33,530 nucleotides of DNA from the NCBI RefSeq assembly GCF_019219065.1, contig NZ_JAHUWK010000020.1, positions 1 through 33,530 on the forward strand, in the 5' to 3' direction. The notes beneath the pieces are model-generated. The model saw only the letters and a list, made by a program, of their open reading frames with translations, made no database searches and was not told the DNA's origin. The stretch is from Duganella sp. sic0402 (GTDB lineage Bacteria > Pseudomonadota > Gammaproteobacteria > Burkholderiales > Burkholderiaceae_D). Made by a program: the position numbers and the translations under genes. Positions 23,088 to 31,619 of the stretch are shown piece after piece (position 1 is the stretch's first letter; every line of letters starts with the position of its first letter).

Positions 23088-24371
23088 GTGGGATTTTTAT
23101 CGTTTCTGAAGTCCAAGCCGGAATCCGCCGCCAATACGGCCGAGGGCGCGCCAGATGCCGTCCCTGCGCCGGATGACGCCGATGCGCCGCCGAACGACGC
23201 CACCGCCCTGATCACCCGTGCCGCCATCGTCGACAAACGCCAGCGCCTGTGCGGCTACCGCGTCGGCGCGGCGCTGCCCGAAGCGGAGCTGGTTGACGCG
23301 CTGGTGGCGGCGGAATTGCCGGAGTACGCGCACCAGCGCATCGCGCTGGTGCCGCTCAGTGCGGAGGCGATACAGGCCGGGCTACACCTGCCGCTGCTTG
23401 CGCCGCAGACCGTGTTTCTGCTGGACCGGCAGGCCGCCGATGCTGCCGCCGTACTGCGCGCCGCCGGCAGCCAGGTGGCCGTGCATGGCGTCACGCTGCA
23501 AGACGAGAACAGCGCGTTGCTGGCCTCGGCCCAGATGGCGCTGCTGTCGCTGCACGCGCAGCCGCTGCCGGAATTCCAAGCGCTGTGCAAGCACCTGAAC
23601 CTGCATTATCCGAATCTGAAACTGATCGTCGACGACGTTGCCACCTGGGATGAGCAGCGCATGGTGCTGGCCTGGGGCGCCAGCTATTTCATGGGCGATT
23701 ACCTGACTACCACCGACCAGGTCGACCCGGACGCCAAGATCGACCAGAGCCGCATGACCTCGATCGAGCTGCTCAACCTGCTGCGCACCGATGCCGAGCT
23801 GCCGGCCATGATTGAGGTGGCCAAGCGCGATCCCGGCATGACGTATCAGGTGCTGCAATGGGCGAATGCGCCGGCCAACGGGCAGACCACCAAGGTGACC
23901 AGCTTGCAGCAGGCCTTCATGGTGCTGGGACGGAATCAGCTGTATCGCGGGCTGACGGTGTCGATGTTCCGCCTGGGCGCCGGCGCCAACAAGGAGCGCG
24001 ACGAGTCGCTGCTGGAAGTGGCGCTGACGCGCGCGCGTTTCCTGGAGACGTGCAGCACGCTGCCGCAGGCCAGGCGGGATGAGTTGTTCCTGGCGGGACT
24101 GCTGTCGCTGTTTGATGTACTGCTGGGCGTGCCGATGGACAAGCTGGTCGACAAGATGCACCTGTCGGACGATATCCGCGATGTGCTGCTGGGGAAGGAG
24201 GGCGTTTACAGCCCGTATTTGACGATGGTGCTGCTGCTACAGCGGGACAAGATCGAGCCAGCGCTGGAGATTGCGGCCAGGCTGGAGATCGATATCGACA
24301 AACTGCCGCTGGTTGGACAGGCGGCCTTCCAGTGGGCGCAGGCTTCGATGCAGCACACCAGCGCCGACTAA
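23088..24371 (+). CDS. Degenerate EAL plus HDOD domain signalling protein
   Basis: GTG 23088 is supported by GGAGA upstream. The 427-residue protein has a charged N-terminus, then an EAL-like region (~42-205) without the E-x-L motif or the other metal ligands, so it should not hydrolyse c-di-GMP. An HDOD domain follows (~215-400) with LLRTDAELPAMIEVAKRDPGMTYQVLQWAN. This YuxH-type architecture is common in proteobacteria, where such proteins act as non-catalytic regulators of motility or c-di-GMP signalling. It stands alone between a divergent reductase gene and the convergent carboxypeptidase gene. Confidence 0.85.
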   Translation: MGFLSFLKSKPESAANTAEGAPDAVPAPDDADAPPNDATALITRAAIVDKRQRLCGYRVGAALPEAELVDALVAAELPEYAHQRIALVPLSAEAIQAGLHLPLLAPQTVFLLDRQAADAAAVLRAAGSQVAVHGVTLQDENSALLASAQMALLSLHAQPLPEFQALCKHLNLHYPNLKLIVDDVATWDEQRMVLAWGASYFMGDYLTTTDQVDPDAKIDQSRMTSIELLNLLRTDAELPAMIEVAKRDPGMTYQVLQWANAPANGQTTKVTSLQQAFMVLGRNQLYRGLTVSMFRLGAGANKERDESLLEVALTRARFLETCSTLPQARRDELFLAGLLSLFDVLLGVPMDKLVDKMHLSDDIRDVLLGKEGVYSPYLTMVLLLQRDKIEPALEIAARLEIDIDKLPLVGQAAFQWAQASMQHTSAD

Positions 24372-24456
24372 ACCGGCACCGCGTGCAGCATCGGGGGCCG
24401 ACCCGGTACGCGGCCAGCCCCCTCGGCCGCTGAACTTGCCAGCGGCGCGGCCGGGT

Positions 24457-25602
24457 TTATTTCAGCCAGAGACGAATCGAATCCCAGGCACGGCCAAAGA
24501 TCGATGCCTGCTCCACGGTTTCCAGCGCCACCACCGGCAGTTCCAGCATTGGCTTGCCGTCCACCACCATCTTCAACGTGCCAACGCGGCTGTTTTCAGC
24601 CAATGGGGCCACCAGCGGATCCTTGCGTTCCAGCGCCGGCTTCATCTTGCCCGCCACGCCCTTCGGCACGGTGACCATCACGTCCTGCGCGAAACCAATC
24701 TTGACCGCATTCTTCGAGCCTTTCCAGATTTCCGGCGTGGCGATCGGCTGGCCTTTCGAGTACAGCTTGACGGTGTCGAAGTTCTGGAAGCCCCAGTTCA
24801 GCAGCTTCTGGCTTTCCTGCGTGCGCACCTGGTCCGACGAGGTGCCCAGCACCACCGAGATCAGGCGGCGCTCGCCGGCGCCGTTAGGACGCTTGGCCGA
24901 GGCGATCATGCAGTAGCCGGCCGCTTCGGTGTGGCCGGTCTTCATGCCGTCCACGGTCGGGTCCAGCCACAGCAGGCGGTTGCGGTTCTGCTGGGTGATC
25001 TTGTTGTAGGTGAAGCTCTTCACCGAATCGATCTTGTAGAACTCCGGGAAGTCCTTGATGACGTGCTGCGCCAGGCTCGACAGGTCTTGCGCGGTCGAAT
25101 AGTTTTCCGGCGACGGCAGGCCGTGCGGATTGGCGAAGTGGGTCGAGGTCAGGCCCAGGCGCTGTGCTTCTTTATTCATCAGCACCACAAAGGCCGACTC
25201 GTCGCCGGCCACCGCTTCCGCCAGCGCCACGGCGGCGTCATTACCCGATTGCACCATCAGGCCGTACAGCAGATCGTTGATGCTGACCGGGGTGGCCGGG
25301 TCGATGAACATCTTGGAGCTGCTGGCGTCCACTTTCCACGCCTTGGTCGATACGTTGACCATCTGGTTCAGCGTGATCTTCTTGTCGCGCAGCGCGCCGA
25401 AGGTCACGTAGGCGGTCATGATCTTGGTCAGCGACGCCGGCTCGATGCGGGCGTTCGGGTCCTGCGAAGCGATGATCTGGCCGCTGGTGGCGTCCAGCAG
25501 CAGCCAGGACTTGGCGGCGATGTTCGGGGCAGGCAGCGTTTGCGCCACGGCCGAGGTTATCAACATCACACTGGTGGCCAAGGCCGCGATAATTTTCTTC
25601 AT
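24457..25602 (-). CDS. dacC: D-alanyl-D-alanine carboxypeptidase (PBP5/6 family)
   Basis: This enzyme removes the terminal D-Ala from peptidoglycan pentapeptides in the periplasm. The 381-residue protein has a signal peptide ending near AVA-QTLP (~20-21), the acyl-serine motif SLTK at 57-60, SGN at 118-120 and KTG at 220-222, in the family's order. A beta-rich C-terminal domain precedes a short amphipathic membrane-binding helix (SIFGRAWDSIRLWLK). It is the last gene of the leftward run, 43 nt after the hydrolase gene. dacA would be an equally acceptable symbol. Confidence 0.93.
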   Translation of the reverse strand: MKKIIAALATSVMLITSAVAQTLPAPNIAAKSWLLLDATSGQIIASQDPNARIEPASLTKIMTAYVTFGALRDKKITLNQMVNVSTKAWKVDASSSKMFIDPATPVSINDLLYGLMVQSGNDAAVALAEAVAGDESAFVVLMNKEAQRLGLTSTHFANPHGLPSPENYSTAQDLSSLAQHVIKDFPEFYKIDSVKSFTYNKITQQNRNRLLWLDPTVDGMKTGHTEAAGYCMIASAKRPNGAGERRLISVVLGTSSDQVRTQESQKLLNWGFQNFDTVKLYSKGQPIATPEIWKGSKNAVKIGFAQDVMVTVPKGVAGKMKPALERKDPLVAPLAENSRVGTLKMVVDGKPMLELPVVALETVEQASIFGRAWDSIRLWLK

Positions 25603-25645
25603 TGGGATCTGGTGTAAAAGTTAAAAGCCGGATGATTATAGTTGC

Positions 25646-26314
25646 TTAGTCGGCAGTTGCGGTGTCCGTTTCAGCCTCGATTAAGCCAGCGCCGGCCCAC
25701 AGCAGCGCCACCCAGCGCTTGATATGGCCGAGTTTGCGGTGGAAGAAGTGGTCCGCGCCGGGAATGACGATGACCGGGATATCCTGCGGGCGCAGCCAGT
25801 CCAGCACGTCGGCCAGCGGGATGGTGTCGTCCAGTTCGCCGTGAATCAGGATGGTGTCGGCCGGGATGTCGGCCATCTGCCATTTCTTGGCGGCCGCGCC
25901 AACCAGTACCAGGCGCTCGGCCGGCGTGCCGGCGGCGGCCAGGCGCTGCGCCAGGTGGGTCTGCACATAGGTGCCGAAGGAGAAGCCCGACAGCGCCACC
26001 GGCAGGCCGGGGAATTTTCCGGTCATCCACTGGTGCAGGATGGCCATGTCGTCGGTTTCGCCCTGGCCGTGGTCGTGCACGCCTTCGGACTTGCCGACGC
26101 CGCGGAAGTTGATGCGCGCCACCACGTAGCCGAGGCTGACGAAGGTGCGCATCAGTGTCACTGCCACCTTGTTGTCCATGGTGCCGCCGTACAGCGGGTG
26201 CGGGTGGGCCACCAGCGCGATGCCGCGCGGGGCCGCGTCATCGTGCGGGTAGTCGATGACGCCTTCCATTTGGCCGGCGGCGCCGGCCAGGGTGAATTTT
26301 TCGCTCTTGTTCAT
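25646..26314 (-). CDS. Alpha/beta hydrolase
   Basis: The 222-residue protein is a compact alpha/beta hydrolase. HPHPLYGGTMDNKV near 37-50 forms the oxyanion-side loop typical of the YfhR/CocE-like small-hydrolase group. The nucleophile elbow is GFSFG with S112. The acid is D162 or D163 in HGELDDTIP, and the base is H189 in PGADHFFH. There is no signal peptide, so it is cytosolic. The substrate is unknown. It begins 4 nt after the ferredoxin gene stop, so the two are tightly coupled. Confidence 0.88.
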   Translation of the reverse strand: MNKSEKFTLAGAAGQMEGVIDYPHDDAAPRGIALVAHPHPLYGGTMDNKVAVTLMRTFVSLGYVVARINFRGVGKSEGVHDHGQGETDDMAILHQWMTGKFPGLPVALSGFSFGTYVQTHLAQRLAAAGTPAERLVLVGAAAKKWQMADIPADTILIHGELDDTIPLADVLDWLRPQDIPVIVIPGADHFFHRKLGHIKRWVALLWAGAGLIEAETDTATAD

Positions 26315-26318
26315 AGGC

Positions 26319-26636
26319 TCAGATTTTCAGACGTTCCACAATTTCGCCCTTGGCCAGGTGGCGGTCGATGATTTCATCGATGTCGGCGGTGTCGACATAG
26401 GTGTACCAGGTGCCTTCCGGATAGATCACCAGCAGCGGGCCTTCTTCGCAGCGGTTCAGGCAGCCGGCCTGGTTGATGCGGACCTCGCCCTTGCCGTACA
26501 TATCGAGTTCCTTGCAGCGCTTCTTGGCGTGCTTTTGCGCGATTTCGGCGCCGTGGTCGCCGCAGCTGTTGCGGCCGTCCTCACGCTTGTTCATGCAGAA
26601 AAAGACGTGGTGTTTGTAGTAGGGTGTATCGCTCAT
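26319..26636 (-). CDS. Thioredoxin-like 2Fe-2S ferredoxin
   Basis: The 105-residue protein resembles the thioredoxin-fold [2Fe-2S] ferredoxins. The likely cluster ligands are C14, C25, C59 and C63, in the order C-x10-C ... C-x3-C (NQAGCLNRCEEGP). It would carry electrons in the cytosol. The partner is not evident. It follows the VanZ gene by 27 nt and precedes the hydrolase by 4 nt. The same small ferredoxin-hydrolase pairing is common in betaproteobacteria as far as I recall, but this could not be checked. Confidence 0.88.
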   Translation of the reverse strand: MSDTPYYKHHVFFCMNKREDGRNSCGDHGAEIAQKHAKKRCKELDMYGKGEVRINQAGCLNRCEEGPLLVIYPEGTWYTYVDTADIDEIIDRHLAKGEIVERLKI

Positions 26637-26663
26637 GGCTGTACCTCTCGGAAATCGTAGCCG

Positions 26664-28001
26664 CTATGATACCTTGGCCGCGTTCAGCTTGTGGGACGGC
26701 AGCCACAGGAACCAGACCGCGAAGAAGGGCCACAGCAGCGACAGGAATTGCGCTGCGCCGTTGAAATTCAGGAATTTCCCCTGCACCCATGTTTGCAAAG
26801 TGGCCACAAAATACGGGTTGGCCGGGGTGGTGTTGATGATGGCCAGGCCCAACAGCAGGGTGGCGATCGCCAGCCGCCGTTGCGCCACATGCGGCGCGTA
26901 AGCCAGGCCGGCCAGCATGATGGCGCCGATCAGGAAGCCGCCCTGCGCGCCCGGTGTGACCCAGACGAAGGCGTTTTCCGGCGAGAACAGCAGCGCCGAG
27001 GCCAGGCCTTTGACCAGCACCGAACAGGCAATCATGGCCGCCACCAGCAGGCCGCGCGGCGACGGCTTGCGCAGCAGGCACAGCAGGGTCAGGCCGGCGC
27101 CGACCATGCCGCAGGCGGTGATGATGGTTTCGGAAAGCCAGTATTGTTCGACTGTCAGTTCGACATCGGGGCGGATCAGGTTGCCCAGGTCGATCTCCAT
27201 GTCCAGCAGCTGCGACAGCCAGTCGGACAGGATGGGCAGCAGCTGGCCCAGGCCGTACAGGAAGTTCTGCGGATAGATTTGCGCCAGCGGCCACAGCGCC
27301 AGCAGCACCAGGCCCTGGCTGGCATGCGGCGCAAACCAGGCACGGCGCAGGCGTTGCAGCTCGCTCTGGTCGAGCAGGCGGCGCACGGTCAAGACACCGA
27401 TCAGGCCGCCGATGGCGCAGCCGATGGCGTTGGTGTAGAAGTCCAGGTTGGAGGAGACGCGGGTGGGCAGATAGGTCTGCACCGCTTCCATGCTGCCGGA
27501 CACCAGTGCGCCGCAGGCGGCGGCGATCAGCAGCGCCCAGATGTTCTTGATGCGCGGGTACAGCGCGTAGACGGTCAGTGTGCCCAGCGGGATGTAGCCG
27601 ATGACGTTGGTGACGGCGTCGAACATGGTCCAGTAGCGCGGCATCTTCGTGGTTTCCAGGAAGATGAACGGCGACAGGCCCTGGTTGTGCCAGCCGGAGA
27701 AGGGGAACCAGCTGGCGTAGATGATCAGCAGCAGATACGCCAGCAGCGCCGCGCGCGTGATCGGCGAGCTGCGGCTGGCCGGCGCCAGCGGCGGCTTGGC
27801 CCCCTTTTGGCGTGTGGCCGCTGCTGCGGCGCCGGCCGCGGCCAAGGCCTGTGCGCCGGTGTCGGCCGGGGGCGCGGCTGCGACGGATGCTGCTACAGCG
27901 GCGGCGTCAGCGTGCGTCGTTTGCTGTGGTGGCGCGGCGGGCGACGGTGTGGCGTCGGCCGGGGCGGCTGCCGGCTCGGAGGCCGGCGTGTGTTCCGTCA
28001 T
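26664..28001 (-). CDS. VanZ-family membrane protein
   Basis: ATG 28001 is chosen because it overlaps the stop of the upstream lipoprotein gene (ATGA); frame extension beyond it is not protein-like. The 445-residue protein has a ~80-residue Ala/Pro-rich, probably disordered cytoplasmic N-terminus, then a multi-helix membrane region. The VanZ-like part (~82-210) contains ASWFPFSGW, VTNVIGYIPLGTL and YTNAIGCAIGGLIGVL; further hydrophobic helices follow to the end. VanZ proteins are linked to glycopeptide resistance in some Gram-positives but are mostly of unknown role here. Its coupling to a lipid-transport operon suggests an envelope function. Confidence 0.8.
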   Translation of the reverse strand: MTEHTPASEPAAAPADATPSPAAPPQQTTHADAAAVAASVAAAPPADTGAQALAAAGAAAAATRQKGAKPPLAPASRSSPITRAALLAYLLLIIYASWFPFSGWHNQGLSPFIFLETTKMPRYWTMFDAVTNVIGYIPLGTLTVYALYPRIKNIWALLIAAACGALVSGSMEAVQTYLPTRVSSNLDFYTNAIGCAIGGLIGVLTVRRLLDQSELQRLRRAWFAPHASQGLVLLALWPLAQIYPQNFLYGLGQLLPILSDWLSQLLDMEIDLGNLIRPDVELTVEQYWLSETIITACGMVGAGLTLLCLLRKPSPRGLLVAAMIACSVLVKGLASALLFSPENAFVWVTPGAQGGFLIGAIMLAGLAYAPHVAQRRLAIATLLLGLAIINTTPANPYFVATLQTWVQGKFLNFNGAAQFLSLLWPFFAVWFLWLPSHKLNAAKVS

Positions 28002-28609
28002 GTCGACGGCGGCAGCGCCGCCAGCCAGGTCAGCAGCTCGGCCGCCACCGCGTCGCTGGCGTCGGCCATGGCGCGCGCGCCGCCGGCCGCATCCGCGCTC
28101 GGCGCGGGCTGGCTGCTGCTGAAGGTTTTCTGGTCCACCAGCTTGTGATGGCGGAACACCGACGCCCGCACCCGCAGCACGGCCTGGCTGCTGGTGGCGC
28201 TGTCGAAGTTCTGCGCGAAATCCTCGACCTCCATGCGCAACACGGTGGCGCTGGCCGCCGCGTCGGTGGTCGACAGCACTTTCACGCCGCCATGCGACAG
28301 ATTGGTCTTCATGCGCTGCGTCAGCAGCTGCAACGGCGTGGCGGTCCACTGATTGTAGGCGTAGGGGCGCGACTGGCGCGCATCAGCATACAGCAGCCGG
28401 TATTGCATGCGTTCTGAATCCAGCGCCGCCGGGCCAGTCACATCGGCCACGATGACCGCGCCGATCTGGCTGGCGCTGGCCGGTGCGGTGCTGGCAGACA
28501 GCGGGCCGAAATCGTACTGCGCGGTCGGCTGGCCTTTGCTGGCGCAGCCGCCCAGTGCCAGCGCCGCAGCGCATAGCATGATCCCGTTGCGGATGGTGGT
28601 GGTCATCAT
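27998..28609 (-). CDS. ABC-type transport auxiliary lipoprotein (PqiC/ABC_trans_aux-like)
   Basis: The start is set at ATG 28609, with AAGGACAAGG upstream, giving 203 residues. A lipobox, ALGGC, gives an N-terminal lipidated Cys near residue 21. The rest matches the auxiliary lipoprotein family that accompanies MCE transporters (YDFGPL, RMQYRLLYAD, YAYNQWTATPLQLLTQRM, RVRASVF). It is predicted on the periplasmic face of the outer membrane, where it may dock the MCE channel. It starts 10 nt after the MCE gene and overlaps the VanZ gene by 4 nt. Confidence 0.88.
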   Translation of the reverse strand: MMTTTIRNGIMLCAAALALGGCASKGQPTAQYDFGPLSASTAPASASQIGAVIVADVTGPAALDSERMQYRLLYADARQSRPYAYNQWTATPLQLLTQRMKTNLSHGGVKVLSTTDAAASATVLRMEVEDFAQNFDSATSSQAVLRVRASVFRHHKLVDQKTFSSSQPAPSADAAGGARAMADASDAVAAELLTWLAALPPST

Positions 28610-28619
28610 CGCCTTGTCC

Positions 28620-29558
28620 TTATTTGGTGGGCGCTGCAAAGCCTTCTTCGCCTGGGCCGGGCGGGGTGCCTGGCGCGCCGAAGATCAGACTTTGCGGACG
28701 GTCGTTAATCTTGTTCATGGTACGGCGCAGCGCGCGCATCGAGGCGCGGGTGTCGTCCGACAGCGAATTCACCTGCGGCAGCGTATCCAGCTCCAGCCCG
28801 CCGGCCACCGCGTCGACCGAACTGCCGATGCGCTCCACCTGGGTGGTGATGCGGTCGATCGGGCCGCCAGGCGCCTGCAGGCCGGTGGTCAGGCGGTTGA
28901 CATCGGTGGCCAGCGCGTTGACCGAGTTCAGCGTCTTCTGCGCTTCGCTGGCCAGCGCCGGCAGCTTGTCGATGGTCGGCTGGAGTTTTTCCGGAATGTC
29001 GCGGTACTTCTGCGCCGTCTCGCTGACATCCTCAAACGCGCCGAGGATGGTCTTGCGGTTCTCGGGGCTGAGCAGGTCGTTCAGGCGGCGCGTCACTTCC
29101 TCGGTCTGGCTGAGGATTTCCTTGCCGCGTTTTTCCAGCTGGTCGAAGAAACCCTGGCGCAGCGGAATGCGGGCCGGATGGCCGGCGCTGGAAGGCAGCA
29201 GCGGCGAGCCGACCTTGTCGTCGTCCAGCGCGATGAAGGCGATGCCGGTCACGCCCTGGTAGCCCAGCGCGGCGAAGGTGGTGGTGGTGATCGGCGCGTC
29301 GGTGTTGATGTTCAGCGTGACCAGGATCTGGCCGGCCACTTTCGGATCGAAGGCGATACCGCCGACGCGGCCTACTTCCAGGCCGCGATAGCGGATCGGC
29401 GCCTGCGGGTTCAGGCCGGGGATGGCTTGCGCGGTGGCGATCACATACGGCGTGCGCTCGACGCGGTCGCGGTTAAACCACAGGCCGTACAGGATGGCCG
29501 CGATCAGCAGCGTGATCGTGAAGAAGCCGGTGGTGAGGGCGTGGGATCGGTTTTCCAT
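28620..29558 (-). CDS. MCE/MlaD-family lipid-binding protein
   Basis: The periplasmic substrate-binding part of a lipid ABC transporter. The 312-residue protein has one N-terminal membrane anchor (~10-27) and an MCE domain (~37-115) with IRYRGLEVGRVGGI and the LGYQGVTGIAFI loop. A long helical region (~150-270) is likely to form a coiled needle, and a Gly/Pro-rich tail ends the protein. It is longer than MlaD of E. coli (183 aa), closer to the PqiB/YebT-like or rhizobial single-MCE proteins. TGATG overlap with the ATPase gene. Confidence 0.92.
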   Translation of the reverse strand: MENRSHALTTGFFTITLLIAAILYGLWFNRDRVERTPYVIATAQAIPGLNPQAPIRYRGLEVGRVGGIAFDPKVAGQILVTLNINTDAPITTTTFAALGYQGVTGIAFIALDDDKVGSPLLPSSAGHPARIPLRQGFFDQLEKRGKEILSQTEEVTRRLNDLLSPENRKTILGAFEDVSETAQKYRDIPEKLQPTIDKLPALASEAQKTLNSVNALATDVNRLTTGLQAPGGPIDRITTQVERIGSSVDAVAGGLELDTLPQVNSLSDDTRASMRALRRTMNKINDRPQSLIFGAPGTPPGPGEEGFAAPTK

Positions 29559-30400
29559 CAGTTCTCCGTGGATGTTTTTTCTTCAAGCGCTTCCAGCGCG
29601 CGGCGGCCGCGGTCGCCGAGGAAGAACTCCTTGATGAACGGGTGATCGACTTTCAGCAGGTCTTGCAGCGGGCCGAGCGCGATCACGTGTTTTTCCGCCA
29701 GCACCGCGATGCGGGTGGACAGCGCAAACAGCGTGTCTAGGTCGTGGGTGACCATCACCACCGTCAGGCCCAGCTCGCGATGCAGTGATTTGATCAGGCG
29801 CACAAAGGCTTCCGACAAATCGGGATCGAGGCCGGCGGTCGGCTCGTCGAGGAACAGCAGCTTCGGCTCCAGCGCCAGCGCGCGCGCCAGCGCCACCCGC
29901 TTGACCATGCCGCCGGACAGGTCGGACGGCATTTTGTTGGCGTGTTCCGGGCCCAGGCCGACCATATTCATTTTCAGCAGCACGGCGTCGTGGACCAGCT
30001 CTTCCGGCAGCACCTGCAACTCGCGCATCGGCTGGGCGATGTTCTCGAACACCGTCAGCGCCGAATACAGCGCGCCCTGCTGGAACAGCATGCCCCAGTG
30101 GTTGCGCAGCTGCTGCAGCTGATCGGAACCGATCTCGCTGATGTCTTCGCCGAACACGCGCACGCAGCCGCGCGCCGGGTGTTCAAGGCCCAGCATCTGC
30201 CGTACCAGTGTGGTCTTGCCGGTGCCGGAGCCGCCGACGATGGACAGGATTTCGCCTTGTTCGATTTCCAGATTCAGATCCTGATGTACTACCGTGCGGC
30301 CGTATTTGGTCCACAGGCCGGTGATCTCGACCACCGGCACGCTGCCGTCCAGCGTCAGTTCGCCGGCGCCTGGTCCGCAGGTGCTTTCGTGTTCGCTCAT
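29558..30400 (-). CDS. MlaF-type ABC transporter ATP-binding protein
   Basis: ATG 30400 is fixed by the TGATG overlap with the permease gene stop and by the family N-terminus. The 280-residue ATPase has Walker A GGSGTGKTT at 56-64, Q-loop Gln in MLFQQGALY, signature LSGGM at 161-165, Walker B LLFLDEPTAGLDP at 181-193 and the H-loop VTHD. It energises movement of phospholipid or another envelope lipid across the MCE complex from the cytosolic face. It overlaps both neighbours by one base, so the three core subunits are tightly coupled. Confidence 0.94.
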   Translation of the reverse strand: MSEHESTCGPGAGELTLDGSVPVVEITGLWTKYGRTVVHQDLNLEIEQGEILSIVGGSGTGKTTLVRQMLGLEHPARGCVRVFGEDISEIGSDQLQQLRNHWGMLFQQGALYSALTVFENIAQPMRELQVLPEELVHDAVLLKMNMVGLGPEHANKMPSDLSGGMVKRVALARALALEPKLLFLDEPTAGLDPDLSEAFVRLIKSLHRELGLTVVMVTHDLDTLFALSTRIAVLAEKHVIALGPLQDLLKVDHPFIKEFFLGDRGRRALEALEEKTSTEN

Positions 30401-31512
30401 CAGAACCCCACGCCGCTGAAGACAATCGCGAACACCGCGTCGGCCAGGATCACGGCGGTAATCGCCGTCACCACCGAGGTGGTGGTGCCGCGCCCCAGGC
30501 TTTCGGTATTCGGCTTGATGCGCAGGCCGAAGTGGCAGGACACCAGCGCGATCAGCATGCCGAACACTACGCCTTTGCCGATGCCGATCATATAGTTCGC
30601 CAGCGGTACGGCTTCCGGTAGTTTCATCAGGAAGTACTGCGGCGACAGGTTCAGCTCCACCTGCGCCGACAGCATGCCGCCCAGCAGCGCGATGGTATCG
30701 GTCCAGATCACCAGCAGCGGCATGGCGATCGCCAGGGCCAGCACTTTCGGCATGATCAGGCGGAAGCCGTGCGAGATGCCCATCACCAGCATGGCGTCCA
30801 GCTCCTCGGTCACGCGCATCACGCCCAGTTGCGCGGTGATCGATGAACCGGAGCGGCCGGCCACCAGGATGGCTGCCAGCAGCGGCCCCAGTTCGCGGAT
30901 GATGCTCATGCCGAGCAGGTTGACCAGGAAGATATCGCCGCCGAAGTTGCGCAGCTGCTGCGCCGACAGGAAGGAGAACACCACGCCGATCAGGAAGCCG
31001 ACCAGCGCGGTGATGCCCAGCGCCTGGAAACCGGCGTGGTAAATATTGGCAGAGATTTCCTTCCACGGCCCGCGCATCGGATGGCGGACAAAGCGGCCGA
31101 TGTCCAGCACCAGCTGGCCGATCAGGCGCAGCAGGCCGGTCAGGTGTTCGAAGAACAGCATCACGGCGAAGCCCAGCTTCATCACCAGCGTCAGGCGGTG
31201 CTGGCGCGCGCGCGGCAGTTCCAGCGTGCCGGTGGCTTCTAGTCGCTTGAAGAATTCTTCCAGCTCCGGCGCCAGTTGCAGGTTGGCCGGGCGGGTCTTG
31301 CCCCAGGCGTTCCAGAACAACTGGGCGCCGATGTGGTCCATGCTGTCGATGGCCGACAGGTCCCATTTCAGGTTGTTATCTTTGAGCGTCTTGAGGACGG
31401 TGGTGATGGTGGCCATCGCCTTGCCCTGCGCCAGCGCGTGAACCCGCCAAGTGCCGGTCGCGGCGATGGCGCCGGCATTCAGGGTCAGGGTAGGCTCTTG
31501 GGCGGTAGGCAT
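30400..31512 (-). CDS. MlaE-type ABC transporter permease with N-terminal STAS-like domain
   Basis: The 370-residue protein has a ~100-residue soluble N-terminus resembling an STAS/anti-sigma-antagonist fold (WRVHALAQGK, WDLSAIDSMDHIGAQLF), the counterpart of MlaB fused to the permease. The MlaE domain (~115-370) has five to six hydrophobic helices and the hallmark loop GPLLAAILVAGRSGSS followed by VMRVTEELDAM. It is the first gene of the lipid-transport operon. The fusion explains why no separate mlaB gene is present. Confidence 0.93.
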   Translation of the reverse strand: MPTAQEPTLTLNAGAIAATGTWRVHALAQGKAMATITTVLKTLKDNNLKWDLSAIDSMDHIGAQLFWNAWGKTRPANLQLAPELEEFFKRLEATGTLELPRARQHRLTLVMKLGFAVMLFFEHLTGLLRLIGQLVLDIGRFVRHPMRGPWKEISANIYHAGFQALGITALVGFLIGVVFSFLSAQQLRNFGGDIFLVNLLGMSIIRELGPLLAAILVAGRSGSSITAQLGVMRVTEELDAMLVMGISHGFRLIMPKVLALAIAMPLLVIWTDTIALLGGMLSAQVELNLSPQYFLMKLPEAVPLANYMIGIGKGVVFGMLIALVSCHFGLRIKPNTESLGRGTTTSVVTAITAVILADAVFAIVFSGVGF

Positions 31513-31591
31513 ACCGCAAGTTTAAGGGAGATTGGCCCTGGCCGCTACCAGTGCGTATCTCCGGAGTGCGCTGGCTCGCTCTAAAGGCAGA

Positions 31592-31611
31592 CCCCGCACA
31601 GCCAGGCGGGG
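31592..31611 (-). terminator. Weak hairpin between the radical SAM gene and the mlaE-like gene
   Basis: A CCCCGC / GCGGGG stem with an 8-nt loop lies just past the radical SAM stop. Read leftward it is followed by TCTGCCTTT, a poor T-tract, so termination may be partial. Confidence 0.35.
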
Positions 31612-31619
31612 TACAAGCC

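Noticed and set aside
28002..28349. 116-residue N-terminal extension of the VanZ protein
   Set aside because: The composition is an Arg-rich shadow of the auxiliary lipoprotein gene. The ATGA overlap marks the start at 28001.
30401..31366. N-terminal extension of the MlaF-type ATPase through the permease gene
   Set aside because: The frame is open but Arg/Ala/Gly-rich and overlaps the permease. The real start is ATG 30400 with TGATG coupling.
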